Positions 11,912-24,302 of a stretch of 60,000 nt of DNA are shown here, in pieces. This DNA is from Tubulanus polymorphus (taxonomy: Eukaryota > Nemertea > Palaeonemertea > Tubulaniformes > Tubulanidae). A program made the translations under genes and the position numbers. Numbering within the stretch: the stretch's first letter is position 1; each line of letters starts with the position of its first letter. Where the stretch lies: the NCBI RefSeq assembly GCF_964204645.1, contig NC_134033.1, positions 4,748,231-4,808,230 on the forward strand. The letters are read 5' to 3'. The notes under the pieces were generated by a model. That model searched no databases and had not been told where the DNA came from. It saw only the letters and a program-made list of their open reading frames with translations.

Positions 11912-12292
11912 TTGCTCACAGATCTACCAAATCCTTTTGTCATAGAATACTCGCGGATGCCGGAGTATCTGTACGGATGGATGAGCCGGACATTCAAAAA
12001 GGAACCACACAAAAAGCTCATTGGAACAAAGCCTGATGCTATCAGCGCTGTGCGACAATTATACCTGTTCAAGAGTTTGAGTCCTGCTGAATGCAGTTCG
12101 GGCAACACTTTAGAGGCTGTTATCCAGTTATGAGGTTAGCTCGATCCAGTAGTAGGGTTTCAAAATATTTCCTACGTATCTTTGTTTTCGACCAATGCTG
12201 AAGCCGATAAAATCCATATGGAACTCGTCGAAGAAGGTAAACTACCTAATTCTGTACTTAGAAGGATATTTCAAAACATGGATAATATATAG
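11912..12292 (+). pseudogene. Unidentified gene fragment with two in-frame stops
   Basis: One reading frame runs through 127 codons to a TAG at 12290 and is interrupted only by TGA (12131) and TAG (12137), one codon apart. The composition is protein-like: EYSRMPEYLYGWMSRTFKK, then GTKPDAISAVRQLYLFKS, and after the stops NISYVSLFSTNAEADK and MELVEEGKLPNSVLRR. It looks like the C-terminal end of a conserved cellular protein, with no start codon or splice sites visible, so a retrocopy or captured exon is likely. I do not recognise the parent protein. Confidence 0.45.
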
Positions 12293-14334
12293 ATAAGACT
12301 CGCCATAGAATCATCGCACAACACAATATATCATGAGTTTATGTCGTACTCCTGTCTTATGTCTGTAATCAACTTCTTTCTTCTCTTCTTTTTTCCCCAT
12401 CTCACCCTGTCTCATCCGATGGGAATACTGTACATTACGAAGTTAGGAAGGTAATTTCTATTCACTCGATTTCTTAATAAAACCAACTGAACAGTTCAGA
12501 TATGTCGTAGTAGTTGTGACGATAATTATGTTTATAACTATTCGAAAGGACGTTGTTTGATTTTCACTTCATTTATTGTTCATGAAGCTAATTTTGACCG
12601 TTATATAGCGACCAATTAATGCGCGCAGTCGAATTGTTTCATTTCACTGGATTCCATTGGTTCATTTTGAAAGGCACTGGTTGAGGACGGGTCAATTTGT
12701 ACCAAATTACTCGTAACGTTCTTATCGTTCGAAACGACGATCGTAAAGTTTCTGAGTCTTTGAGCTGTGAACAAAAAATCAGAAAAACTCTAGTTCAATT
12801 ACATCACGTACGTGAATAATTCATTGAGAGTATAAGCAACCCCCCTTTTGCTATGATTTCTAAGAACTAAATCATTTATAATCTTTAACAACTCTTTCTC
12901 CACGATTTCGGGAACGTGTGTGCGCCCTCTGACTTGGTAAAGTAAATTAAGCGCTCACGGCGTTCGATTCGATCGATTTCCAAAATTCTCTAAAAAGACA
13001 TAAAACGAGATGATTACGTGCCATTTGTCTATTGAACAACGTAAACGCCTTGACTTCATAAACAGCCTGTAAATCAACTATCCACCAATACATTCCGGGT
13101 TTGGCCGCGGTGTGGGTACAGCTACCAGCTCCGTGCTTAGTGTTAGTACTACCGTTGACAGCTTTTCACGCATTTTCTCCTATGAAGCTTTGGTATACCG
13201 GTTTGTTCAAAGCGACGTTCCGCAAGGCTTCGAATATATAATATACGATATACGAGTACGAAAATATCAGGATCTAGTTTTAGGAAAATCGGAAAGCGGG
13301 GTCTGAGTGGGCGTTCGTCGGATAAAAGCAGCCTCGGCGTGGGCTACAATATATCGGGGCGTTAGGTATTTTTGAAGTAATCCACCAGAATAGATACGAT
13401 TTCAAATGATGAGCGTAAAATCGTTAAGTTTTAGCAATCTCCAACAGTCCTGGTAAGAAGGCGAACTCGACTGGAAGGCAGGGGTCCCATGAGATTAACC
13501 CCTATATCTAGCCCTGCAAACCGACGATGATCATTGCATCGTCACGAACCGATATGCGTGTATTTCATCGATAGAAAAACACTGAAAATGTGTTTGGTTT
13601 GAAACGATTAGAAGATTTTACAGAAGAATAATTTGAAGTAGAAAAATTTTTTAAAAAGATGTTTATTGATCATTTTGCGACCGTCGAGTATCTTCCAGCA
13701 AAATATGAATAATGAATGTGTTGTGTTGAAAGTAATATAATATTATGCTGAACTTTCTGATACCGCGAGCGATCACGATAACGATCGCTAATACGATGGG
13801 TGAGAGCGACTTGTTCCTCATTTTCCGACGTATAAACTCCACCTCACAACTTTAACGTTTTATTGTTGACGTTTCGCCTCGTATCCTAATAGACATCTTC
13901 AGGAATACTGAACGTCGGAATTAAATCATTAGCCGTGATAGTGCTCAACAATGTTGAGGTGATATGAATTATTTTGAAGTAAAATTTTTACGGAATTAAG
14001 GAATCAGCAAATAAATTAAAATTGTAATAATATTAAATGAAGGACGGCTTTGAAACGATAGTTAGAAGGTTATAAAAGAAAGCAGCGATAGAAAAGATGA
14101 CTTTGATGAAACCAGGATTGATCATTACAGATAAGGGAAGATTAACAGAGCGATTCGTTAGATAACTAATGTCAATATTATATGGTGAACTATAGTCACT
14201 GGCATACGTGTACTTCCGTTCCGCTTGGATGAGTTTATGTATATACAACAGTTACGTTCCATTCCGTTCTAGAGATTTATAAACGTTCTAGTGCCAAATA
14301 GACAGTCGTTTGTATTCGTCGCCTGTATTTGTAC
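12293..14334. other. Non-coding stretch with a retroelement-tail-like motif
   Basis: No convincing gene. At about 13840-13915 the minus strand reads CCTGAAGATGTCTATTAGG followed shortly by GGCGAAACGTC, a motif often seen near ends of Penelope-like and some other retroelements, so a small retroelement remnant is possible. The AT-rich part before 14335 may include the 5' untranslated region of the following LINE, but its left boundary could not be fixed. Confidence 0.3.
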
Positions 14335-15303
14335 ATGCTAATCATGGGTAGAAAATCGAATTCCAAACCAAAACAACAGAAACCGAAATCTGCCGCTGAA
14401 ACTGCCGCTGAAACTCACGAGGTACCTCCACTTTTGTCCCCACAGCCCCTTACAAGTACACCCGCATCAGGTGACAGTCGGAAAAAAGTGAGACACCCCA
14501 CAGAAGAGTTTTCTCCGAGAGAGACTATTAAAAAACCATGTACCGGTTCTGTTAACGTAGAAATTGAAGTCGCAGGAACCAGAAGCGAATCTGTCATGGA
14601 TCATGGTTCGGATAATATATCTCCACAGGGCGACAGTATTAGTGACGCTATTATAAACATATTAAATGATGAAAAATCAACTGCTTCCTTAGTTGGCCGC
14701 ATTGTGGAAGCAGTCAGATCGCATTTGCAACCAGAAATTGAAAAATTAAAATCAATAATAAACACTCAACGGGCTATTATTAATAATCTTATGGCGCGAG
14801 CTGATCAAGCGGAACAATACTCCCGCCGTAATAATTTAATTATCTCTGGTATACCTGAAACGGAGGATGAGAACACGGATGAAATAGTTATAAATCTTGC
14901 TAATAAAGCTGCTAATGGTTCTATTTCGCTTCATGATATTGATCGTTCACATAGACTTGGATACAAAAAACCAGGAAAAAATCGACCAATTATTTGTAAA
15001 TTTGTTACGTATCGTGCGCGTCAAAAAATCTTGAAGAATAAGAAACATCTTGGCGATGACGTATACGCTAATGAAGATCTTACAAAGCATCGCCAAAATG
15101 TGTTGTTTAATGTGAGAAATCTGTGGAAGTCAAAAGTAATATTTGGCAATTATTATACGGCAAGATTTTTGTGAAGGTCAAAGAAGGGGATAAACCTGTT
15201 TCAATCGTGGATATGTCGGTCCTGGATAATCTTCTACTTGACGATAACAGTCCGGAGCCACATCCTTTACCAACTATGAGTTCTAATCCATTTCACGACT
15301 AAG
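14335..15303 (+). pseudogene. LINE ORF1 (coiled coil plus RRM-like nucleic-acid-binding protein), frameshifted
   Basis: Translation from ATG 14335 (or 14344) gives a Lys/Ser/Pro-rich N-terminus, a coiled-coil segment (LQPEIEKLKSIINTQ to RADQAEQYSRR) and an RRM-like region (NNLIISGIPE, IDRSHRLG, RPIICKFVTY, ILKNKKHLGDDVYANEDLT), the usual ORF1 protein layout of many invertebrate LINEs. The frame breaks near 15150; the next frame continues with FVKVKEGDKPVSIVDMSVL and ends at TAA 15301-15303. In living elements this protein binds the element RNA; here it is disabled by the shift. Confidence 0.75.
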
Positions 15304-15737
15304 AACCATCAAACTCGTCAGTGAATCCATTTAATAATAGTACTTATTACTAACAATGCATGAATTGTGGAATACTGAGTAAATTCGTATATTTAGTTCA
15401 ACATAATTAATGGATTAATTCAAATGCGCTCTACTAGTGATATGAATGAACTATAAACAGTTTCTGCTTAGTATAAATACTACTTCGTTATCGTACTTAC
15501 AACTCTTATTCAAAATGATTGTTTTGGATTCATTTTTTTCATATCATTAATTGAGTAACGAGTTTACTACAAATCTTCTAAATCCATGTACTCTAACTAA
15601 CTCTATTATATTATATCGTACTCTCGATACATACCAGTGTGGTTGTTACATTTTTATTAAGGGTATTATTGTATTACGTCTAAATATGTACCATATAACC
15701 AGAATCCGCCTTATCGTTTTGTTCATTAAGTAATTAT

Positions 15738-18500
15738 ATGAATAATGGATATCTTGAAACGGGTGGCCATGGTGACTTTCCTAATGATAAGTATTACTCA
15801 TTAAATACTGTTAATGAATTATTTCGCACTTGTGATGCTAATTCTATTCTCTCTTTCCATACTAATGTTCGTAGTATCAATAAAAATTTTAATGTTCTAT
15901 ATGACACTATACAAAGCTCAGATAAATTACCTATGTTCATTGGTGTCTCAGAAACCTGGGCCACGGATGGTAACGATAATGAGACTTTATATTATATGGA
16001 AGGTTATAATAGTAAATTTTTTAATCGTCATTTTAATCATGCTGGAGGCGTTGCGCTTTATGTGGATGATCGGATTAATTTTAAATTCCGCGACGACCTG
16101 TCAATTGAGAGTGACACATTTGAATTACTTATATGCGAGCTTTTCCTATCTAAAAACGAACGCATTTTTGTAGGTGTTCTCTACAGGCAAAGCGGTCATT
16201 CTATTGAAGATTTCGTTACTGAGTTAAATGTGTCTTTAGAAAAATTGCCGAGAGACAATGCATTTATTATGGGTGATTTTAATATTGATTTACTTAAACA
16301 CAACACGGACCATCATACTGAAGACTTTTTGCATAACATGGTATCTTTATCGCTTCAGCCCTTAATAACTAAACCGACACGGATCACGGAACACTCTGCT
16401 ACCTGTATTGATCATATGTACACGAATGTTAACGCTGAACGGCTGTCTAACCTCGGAATTCTAACGACAGATATCTCGGATCACTTTTCTACCTTTACGA
16501 TCCATAACCAATATTTTAAAGTCAATACTGCGCATAGTATGCGTTATAGGTCATTCAATGAGCACTCAATAAATAATTTTAATCTATCAGAACTAAGAGT
16601 AAATACTACCGAAAATATAAAAGAACAAAGCGACCCTGGCATTTCGAACAATATAGGGTATACCGTAACAAGTTACATAGATTGCTTAGAGTTGCTGAAA
16701 AGCGTTATTATGCGGAATCTTTATTTAATGTGAAACATAATTTGAAAAAAACGTGGGATGTCCTAAGAAGTGTCATTGGTACTGCTAAGCAAAACCTCAT
16801 ACTTCCTGAGTTCAAGACTGACAATGGGCGAAAATTAAGCTCACAAGAAATTGCTGATAAATTTAATTTCTTTTTTATTGATATTGGGAGAAGGCTTGCA
16901 TCAAACATTCCCAGGGCTGATGTCTTACCAACTCAGTATCTATCAACCGATAGTCCCGATAGTTTATTTTTTAGGCCGATTATTTAAGAAGACATTTTTG
17001 CTATTGTAAACTCTTTAGATGCTAACAAAGGAGCTGGTCCTGATGATATAAAACCTAAAATTATTAAATGCTCAATTAATGAAATCGTGTCTCCACTACT
17101 GCATATATTTAATAGGTCTTATGTTACAGGTATAGTTCCAGATGCACTTAAGATAGCCAGGGTTACGCCTTTATTTAAGTCCGGAGCTACTGATAATATT
17201 ACTAATTACCGACCAATTTCTGTTCTGCCATGTTTCTGTAAAATTCTTGAACGCCTAACCCATTGCCGTCTTATCTCGCATATTGATAAAAATAGAATTC
17301 TTTGTCCAAACCAATATGGCTTTCGTAAGAACCGTTCCACAGAAATGGCATTACTCGATTTCGCTGATCGCATTTCGAAACTTACAGAAGACGGTTATCT
17401 AACAGTGAGTATTTTCATAGATTTGTCAAAGGCCTCTGACACTATTGACAACTCCATACTTTTAGATAAGCTGCTACGATACGGTATACGCGGGATTGCG
17501 TTGGCCTGGTTTATTAATCATCTATCTAATCGATATCAGTTTGTCTCTTATGATAGTTGTTCTTCAATAACACTTCCAATAAATTGCGGTGTGCCTCAAG
17601 GTTCTATTCTTGGTCCGCTACTGTTCATACTTTACATTAATGACATTATCAGTACATCTCATCTACTCAACTTTATTCTATTTGCAGACGACACAACTAT
17701 CTTTTTTAGTGATAAGGACCCAATTTGATTAAATGCCATCATTAATTCCGAATTGAAAAACCTAGTCATGTGGTTTAGAGCTAACAAGTTATCTCTTAAT
17801 ATAAGTAAAACTAATTATGTAATTTTCGGCAATATCCGTGTTCCTCATGATTTTCGTATCAAAATTGATAATGTCACCCTTGTAAGGTGTCAAGAATCCA
17901 AGTTTCTTGGTGTTATAGTGGATGACAATCTTACTTGGGCTCCCCATATCAAAATGACGTCCAACAAAGTTTCGCGTGCTATTGGCATCTTATATAAAGT
18001 ACGTAAATCCTTACCAGCTTATATTCTCCCTACCATTTTTAATTCTCTAGTTTTACCTTACATGCAATATGCTAATATTGTATGGGGTGCCAACTATTCT
18101 ATACGGCTACATCATCTAAGTACTTTGCTTAAGGGGACAGTTTGTCTCATTTTTAATGCTCCGTATCTTACTCACACTGCCCCTTTACTTAAAAAAGGTA
18201 AAATACTTAATTTAATTGATATGATAAGTACAGGTAGCTATATTTATGTATAAACTCGTTAATAATCATTTACCAAATAATTCTAATTATATTTGTAACT
18301 TCAGGTTCTCAAACCAAGCTAGAGTATTAAGGAGCCGTAATGATTTGAGTATTCCATTTTCTCGTACTACTAAGCGATCGTTCTCTATTAGTATCATAGG
18401 TCCAAAAACTTGGAACAATATTCCACTTGATATAAGGAATAAGTCCTCTGTTCAATCTTTCAAATTTCACTATAAGCGCCTCCTCTTGTCTCAATATTGA
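15738..18500 (+). pseudogene. LINE ORF2: APE endonuclease and reverse transcriptase, broken
   Basis: Endonuclease (15738-16673): catalytic blocks NVRSIN, VSETW, YRQSG, MGDFNIDL, CIDHMYTN and ISDHFS are all present. Reverse transcriptase (about 16682-18250): NYRPISVLPCF, QYGFRKNRST, FIDLSKASDT, GVPQGSILGPLLFILYIND and FADDTTIFF are present, so the catalytic Asp pair is retained. Breaks: a frameshift near 16680, stops at 16985 and 17726, and another frameshift near 18245 before the C-terminal part. A dead copy of a once complete element. Confidence 0.85.
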
Positions 18501-18619
18501 TGTACTATAATTACTCTTCTGCGTTGCCTTTTGTGTTCTCTAATCATTGTAATAGGGTGTAATCACTTTATGTCACCATCGCCACTATATATACTTGTAA
18601 ACTCACATACGTAAAGATG

Positions 18620-18710
18620 TCTGTTCTGCCATGTTTCTGTAAAATTCTTGAACGCCTAACCCATTGCCGTCTTATCTCGCATATTGATAAAAATAGAATT
18701 CTTTGTCCAA
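18620..18710 (+). repeat. 91-bp exact copy of LINE segment 17219-17309 at the junction with gene C
   Basis: The block beginning TCTGTTCTGCCATG and ending CTTTGTCCAA is identical to an internal reverse transcriptase segment of the LINE about 1.4 kb upstream, in the same orientation. It lies directly between the LINE 3' end and the truncated exon 3 of copy C. Its identity to the source suggests a recent event: template switching, or a second insertion or rearrangement. Confidence 0.9.
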
Positions 18711-21700
18711 GATATTAAATTCATAGGTAAACAGATACCCGTACTACCGTAAAAATTATCACCGAAATACGACGAACGAGACAGCGGCAGAAAGGCGATT
18801 AAACTCAGAAATATCCAGCATAAACAAGACAGAATCGAAATGATATTTGAGGATAAAACCGGGTTACCGGAAAATGGGTCGATTATATTGGAATATCTGA
18901 AACGCGTGAGGAGAAGGAGAAATGTTAAAGAGCCTTCGCAAGATATCGTCACAACAATTCCGGCAACACCGCATAATGAACTACGAGTCCAAGTTTCAGA
19001 ATTCAGAAAATAAACACCTTTATAAACGTGATCAGTTGCAGCGATCAGAAACAGATAAACAGACATCAGGAAATCACAAAGCGCGATATTAATGATGAGG
19101 ATATCCGACGATTTATTTTGCGTTTCTGACGAAACTCAAATCGACCTAAAACGAAATAAAATAACGATAATATTGGAAGCGCAAGTAAAACAAGCGATGA
19201 TCCAGATAACAGCTGTGAGGACAGTGTTCTCAATGAGGTCTGAACACGATGAGAATTGATCAGGATCCGGGAGACACCGGTCAATATTCGGCGCCATACA
19301 ACAGAATTTATACGCGTCCGAAGCGAGAAAATATAAAGACGTCAGATTATCCAAGATATTATTTTCCGTAGAAATGATCCGAGAATTGTTGGTGAAATCT
19401 AGAACTCCCAGTGAACTCAACCCAGTAAACGCGTATCTGGATATTGATTCGATTACGTTACTGCTGATATTCAAATATTTCAGCGCTGGTAAACCTCGGA
19501 ATACGTTACGAGTAAGAAACGATATAGAGAGACCTTGGAGATCCATAACCGGAAGTGACGTCAAACCATTGAAGCTTCCATCGCTCAAATATCTCAGCGG
19601 ATTTCCAGCGAGTAAAAGTTGTTTCAAACTGTTTAAACCAGTGAATGTATCAGCATGTAGTGATACTAGGCGATTATACGACATATCTAATGTATTTAGA
19701 TTGCGTAGATTAGAAAACGCGTTGGAGACAATGTCAGATAAATCATTACGGGAAATATTGAGTAAGAAAAGGTACAGAAAAGAGGAAAATGTCGATTCAT
19801 TGAATCTAACTCGGTTATTCGATAAAATCAAAACTCGAGTCGACGCGGCAAAAATTCCAGAAATATCCGATAAAAAAGTATTTTCACAATCGATGAAACG
19901 ACCTTGACATTTACAATAGTTAGGACACGTGACGTCGCAGTAAGCCTCGTCATCCGAGTTATGTTTACAATTAACGACGCCATCGCAAACTTCCGACTGA
20001 GGAATACATCGATGTTCGTCACCGCATTTAAACATTCCCGGACACGAAAACGTTTCGCAATTGAATTCATCTTCTGAATTAGGACAATCTGATCGACCAT
20101 CGCACACGTGTCTAATCGGTATACAGTAAGACGATGGACATTTCACTGTACCAGCTGGACATTCAAACTCATTACAATTCAGTAAATGTTCGAGTCTTCT
20201 ACAAACAGGAAAACCTGTCGGCATTCTTTCGCCATTTACGCACAAAAACCCGTTACATTCTTCCGAAGAGCAGCCGATCTCATCGGATTTATCTTGACAA
20301 TCAACCAATCCATCACATCGTTTATATTTACCCACACATTGTCCGTCGTTACACTTAAACTGATCAGAGGAACATGAAATATGATAGCACGAGTTCTCAT
20401 CCGAGCCATCGACGCAATCTCTCATAAAGTCACAGAAACCGCTAATCGATATAACCTGTCCATCGTTACAGCGGAACTGACTGTGTAAATTGATATCCGT
20501 ACAATCGAGTTCATCTTCACCGTGTTGACAGTCGTGTCTGGTATCGCATACGCAAAGGTCGCTGATACATCTTTGATCGTTACATTCAAACTGCCACGAT
20601 TTACAACCGCTTACAGAAGCTAACTCTTTACCAGTTACATCATAGGAACATAGCACGGAATGCGCTTCATCTGTGACATTATCGAAGGTAGTCACTGACC
20701 ATTTCACTGTTTGAAAATATGTTATCCAATCTCTAATTACAACTGGTTTTATTGCCATAATTCTTCCACTTGTATGATTAGTCAGTATAGCGCCATATTG
20801 ATGCTGATAGTGGAAAACATTTATCAAATACTGAACTTCAATATCAGATGTTATTATACCCATGTCTCCGCCGATTGTTAGACACATTTCTCTAGCTTTG
20901 TGGATTGTTAAACTTTTAGATTGGAGCGTTTGCCAGTCTGTTAGTATTTGATAGCAATGCGCTTCTATATGAATCCATCCTCTTAGACACGTGGAGTTAA
21001 ATCGTTCAAAGTTGTTCCTCGTTATTCGAGATCTATCGTTTTGATAAGATGTATTAAAATCGTTTCTTTCTGTTTCACAAATGAATGTCGCGTGCGTCTC
21101 CTCGATTTGACACGGGAATCGAACCCAGTTCGCTGGTCCTCGTGGATTATTCAGTATCATCGCCGTACACGGCATATTGACGTCATTTATCGGTTGTTTT
21201 CTTAGCGGAGATATCAATCCTCGAATAACTTCTGGTATCGTTTCATTAACAGCGGCAGGTTTAAGCCATTCTGCGTAACTGAACGGTTTCCCGTCAGACC
21301 ACGAATAATAACCACTGGACTCCTTTAAAACAAACAAACAAACAAATATTTGTTATACAACATTGCAGAAAACTCTTTTTGGATTATTTTCTGTGTTCTA
21401 ATCATTTTTGGAATAACTTCATATCTTGACACATGACAAGAACATTGATCATAATCATCAAAGTTCAATTAGATGATTGATATTTGATATGTATTTTACC
21501 TGCCATCTCAATCCAATCATCACAATAAGCCCTGCCTGTGAATATGCCTCAAGAAGCAGTTTTGTAGCGAACAGCTTTTTAACGGCCATTATTTCTTGCT
21601 TAGAGTTGATACTGAGAAGATGTCCTCTATATTTCCGTTGACAGTAAATTTCAGCATTCTCCCAATTCAGACGTTCATGTTTGATGTATCTAATACACGA

Positions 21701-24302
21701 AACACCTGAATCTAGAAAATCTGTTCGGCAGCCATTGATTCGATGTTTCTTTAAAGGTGATTGTTCTAAAGTGTATTGAATTCGAAATATTGGCATGAAA
21801 TCTGACAGCTCGAAATACAAGTCATACCCGAGTAGACTGTACAATACAAGTCCTGCTACTGCGTTATTTTCACATATTTCTGTTATATGACGGGTTTCTG
21901 TAAACGTGGAAAATAAATTGTTCGGATCATCAAATATTTTGATAATTTGAGTTAGTAATATTGATCCCCGAGTGCGGGTACCAACAGATTCGGAGCATGA
22001 TGTTTGTCCGATAAATTTAAACAAGAATCTGATGTAATGAATTATTTTTTTGTCATTAGGAAAAGAGAAAATAAAGAATATAGTTGAGGAGGTTGATAAT
22101 CCAGGGAAGTTTGGTGACTGCACGAGTCCACAATCTACAGCGTTCTTTGTGTTTCCACCAATAAAACCTGGATTCAGTTGACTTTGTTTTAATTTCTGAC
22201 ATTTACGTCGTAATACAATCATTAATGGTGAATTCCAGAATTTATATTTAGTGCGTAATAATTTCACATGGTTTAATACGAGACTGGTGTTTAACACGTG
22301 ACTATTGAGACTTATCGCTGAACAGGGATTCGTAGCTCCACGATAACATCTATCAATTTGATATTCGTGTTCTGATAATACATCGATGTTTTCTATCGGT
22401 AGGCGTCGATTTGCAGGTGTAAACACAAGACAATATGACGTCATAGTGATTTGACGTTCTCCTTCCTGTAGAACATACCCGTCACAGTCAGTAGGAACAA
22501 ACTTAAAATAACCAGATACTAGTAGATCATGCCAGTTGTAAGCGTATGCTACTACAGTAACCGGTCCACCTGATGTAATCAGGCTGACGACAGATCGACC
22601 GTAGTATGAACCAGGACAATACGGACCATAGCGTCTAGCTGTGAAATTAACACCATCATATATATAAAAACCAGCTCGATCACAATTCTCCGAAAAAACT
22701 GTCAGTTTTAATCCATAACCTAATGTATCCTCATGGATGTCGACTTTCGAGCTGACTGCAAATCTACTGATACGATATTGTAACTTCCGTTTTGGATAAC
22801 GGGGGAACAGACTGTTAAGTTGCACTAAATGATTATTTCTAACCTACAATAGATGCAAACATAGAGTAAATCATCGGTATTCATTTGATGTTCATGCCTT
22901 ATTTTCCTTTGTCACTTAACCGAAAAATATTGCGACTCTGTCGTTAAATGGTCAATGACTTGTGTTCGATCAGGTTTGATTTCGAAGTATTGTGTGAATT
23001 TTCACATTATTTCATCATTATCAAACAAATTCAAATAAATACAATAAATTAAAGATAGATATTTTCATGCTGTTTTAACTCACTTTTTTATCTTCCACTT
23101 TATCGTCTGTTTCCTTCAATGATTCTATTTTGTAGTTGATCGATGTTGAATTCCTCAACGATTTTCCGAAAAGATTCTCTGATAACAGTAAACACAATAT
23201 CACGAGAAATCCGTCAGATTTTACGCCTAACGATTCCAGGAAGTTTTCGCCGAGTAAAATATCAGTTCCGACAACCGTTAAACCTTCCAGTTTATAAACA
23301 CCGATGACGTCACCGGAAGTGACGAGATCACGTGACCAGTTGAAGACGACGTACTGCAGTATTTCAGCTGTGATAGACCAGCAGTATAAGTGTTTAGACA
23401 GAGTTATCACGTGCGGCCTATCACCAGGAATGAGCACTCCGGATTTGTTTTTACAGATCGGAATCGATGGATTCGAAATATTCCAATCTGATATTCTATA
23501 CTTTTTAACGGATAGATTAGTTTTGAGAGGCAGCCGGGCTGAAAAAGTGATGATAGCTTTGTTAGTTTTAGTGTAAATAGAGATGGGCGGATGTCCAGTT
23601 TGTTCCCGTATATTCATTATAGGTTCACTTGTGTTCCATCCGTCATAAACTTGAACGGTCAGATTTAAACCTGGTTGTTCTAATCTTAAGTCTATTTTCT
23701 CAAAAGTCAGATTCATGCCAAAACCCTTTGATATCCCGGACCACTCGAGCTGCAGGAAACTACAAAATATTCCAAACATGTTGATAGCAAATTTATAACC
23801 AATTTTAAAAGTTTGCAATTGTTTTATTCGGTTGGACGAACAGTGGTGAACAGTTTTTAGATGATTTTCCTCCAAACGATAAAATACATAAACTCGACTT
23901 CGTTTCACAACATCATTTACATCACTCTTAAACATCAACGATAATGAATTACTGCGTTATATCTAATTGTTTTCCATCACCGCACAGTAAGTTATCAGAA
24001 TCGCTGATGTGAAGATAGTTATCTCTACAGAATATCGACGGCTCGATGTCGTAGTAAACTTGGACGCGAAAGGTACCCGGTAAATAGCTGTTGACGAACC
24101 AACGACATTCAACACCGCGCACTAACGACGGATAATTCGGTGAAACGATGTAACCGGACGTAGAATCGAGTGAAAACCACGTATTGTTACACCGTGAACT
24201 GACAGTTACAGACGGTTGATCGGTAGAGATCCGATCAGTCGTCTGAACCGACGACAGTGTCATTAGTAGAATGAGTAATAACGTTAAGAGACTGCGCGTC
24301 AT
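18711..24302 (-). pseudogene. Receptor copy C: broken CUB/lectin/LDLa/LRR/7TM gene
   Basis: Same three-exon layout: exon 1 24302-23084, exon 2 22843-21500, exon 3 21322-18711 (truncated). Defects seen: a 2-base deletion near 23950-23957 shifts the frame in CUB1; an in-frame 75-residue deletion at about 20229 removes the Cys-rich insert between LDLa modules (compare B 6826-7050; the junction has a TTC microhomology); CGA has become TGA at 19136-19138 in the first intracellular loop; and the coding sequence stops at 18711, just before TM5, where the LINE segment begins. Exon 2 is open (448 codons). A functional full-length receptor is not possible; a secreted or truncated ectodomain would still need the frameshift avoided. 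Exon 1 and the 5' flank pair with A. Confidence 0.9.

Larger units (their letters stand above)
14335..18619 (+). mobile_element. Degraded non-LTR retrotransposon (Jockey/CR1-type LINE)
   Basis: Two-ORF LINE on the plus strand. ORF1 lies at 14335-15303 and ORF2 at about 15738-18500, carrying endonuclease and reverse transcriptase. The 3' end lies near 18619, where a duplicated internal segment begins. It sits between B and the broken end of C, in antisense to the receptor genes, and replaces the missing TM5-TM7 coding part of C. Frameshifts in both ORFs and stops in ORF2 show that it cannot be autonomous now. Clade placement (Jockey/CR1 side rather than L1) is from motif style only. Confidence 0.85.

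Noticed and set aside
13840-13915. Hammerhead ribozyme on minus (CTGAAGA ... GAAAC)
   Set aside because: The core words occur but stem II does not pair well and no cleavage-site stem was found; kept only as a possible retroelement tail.
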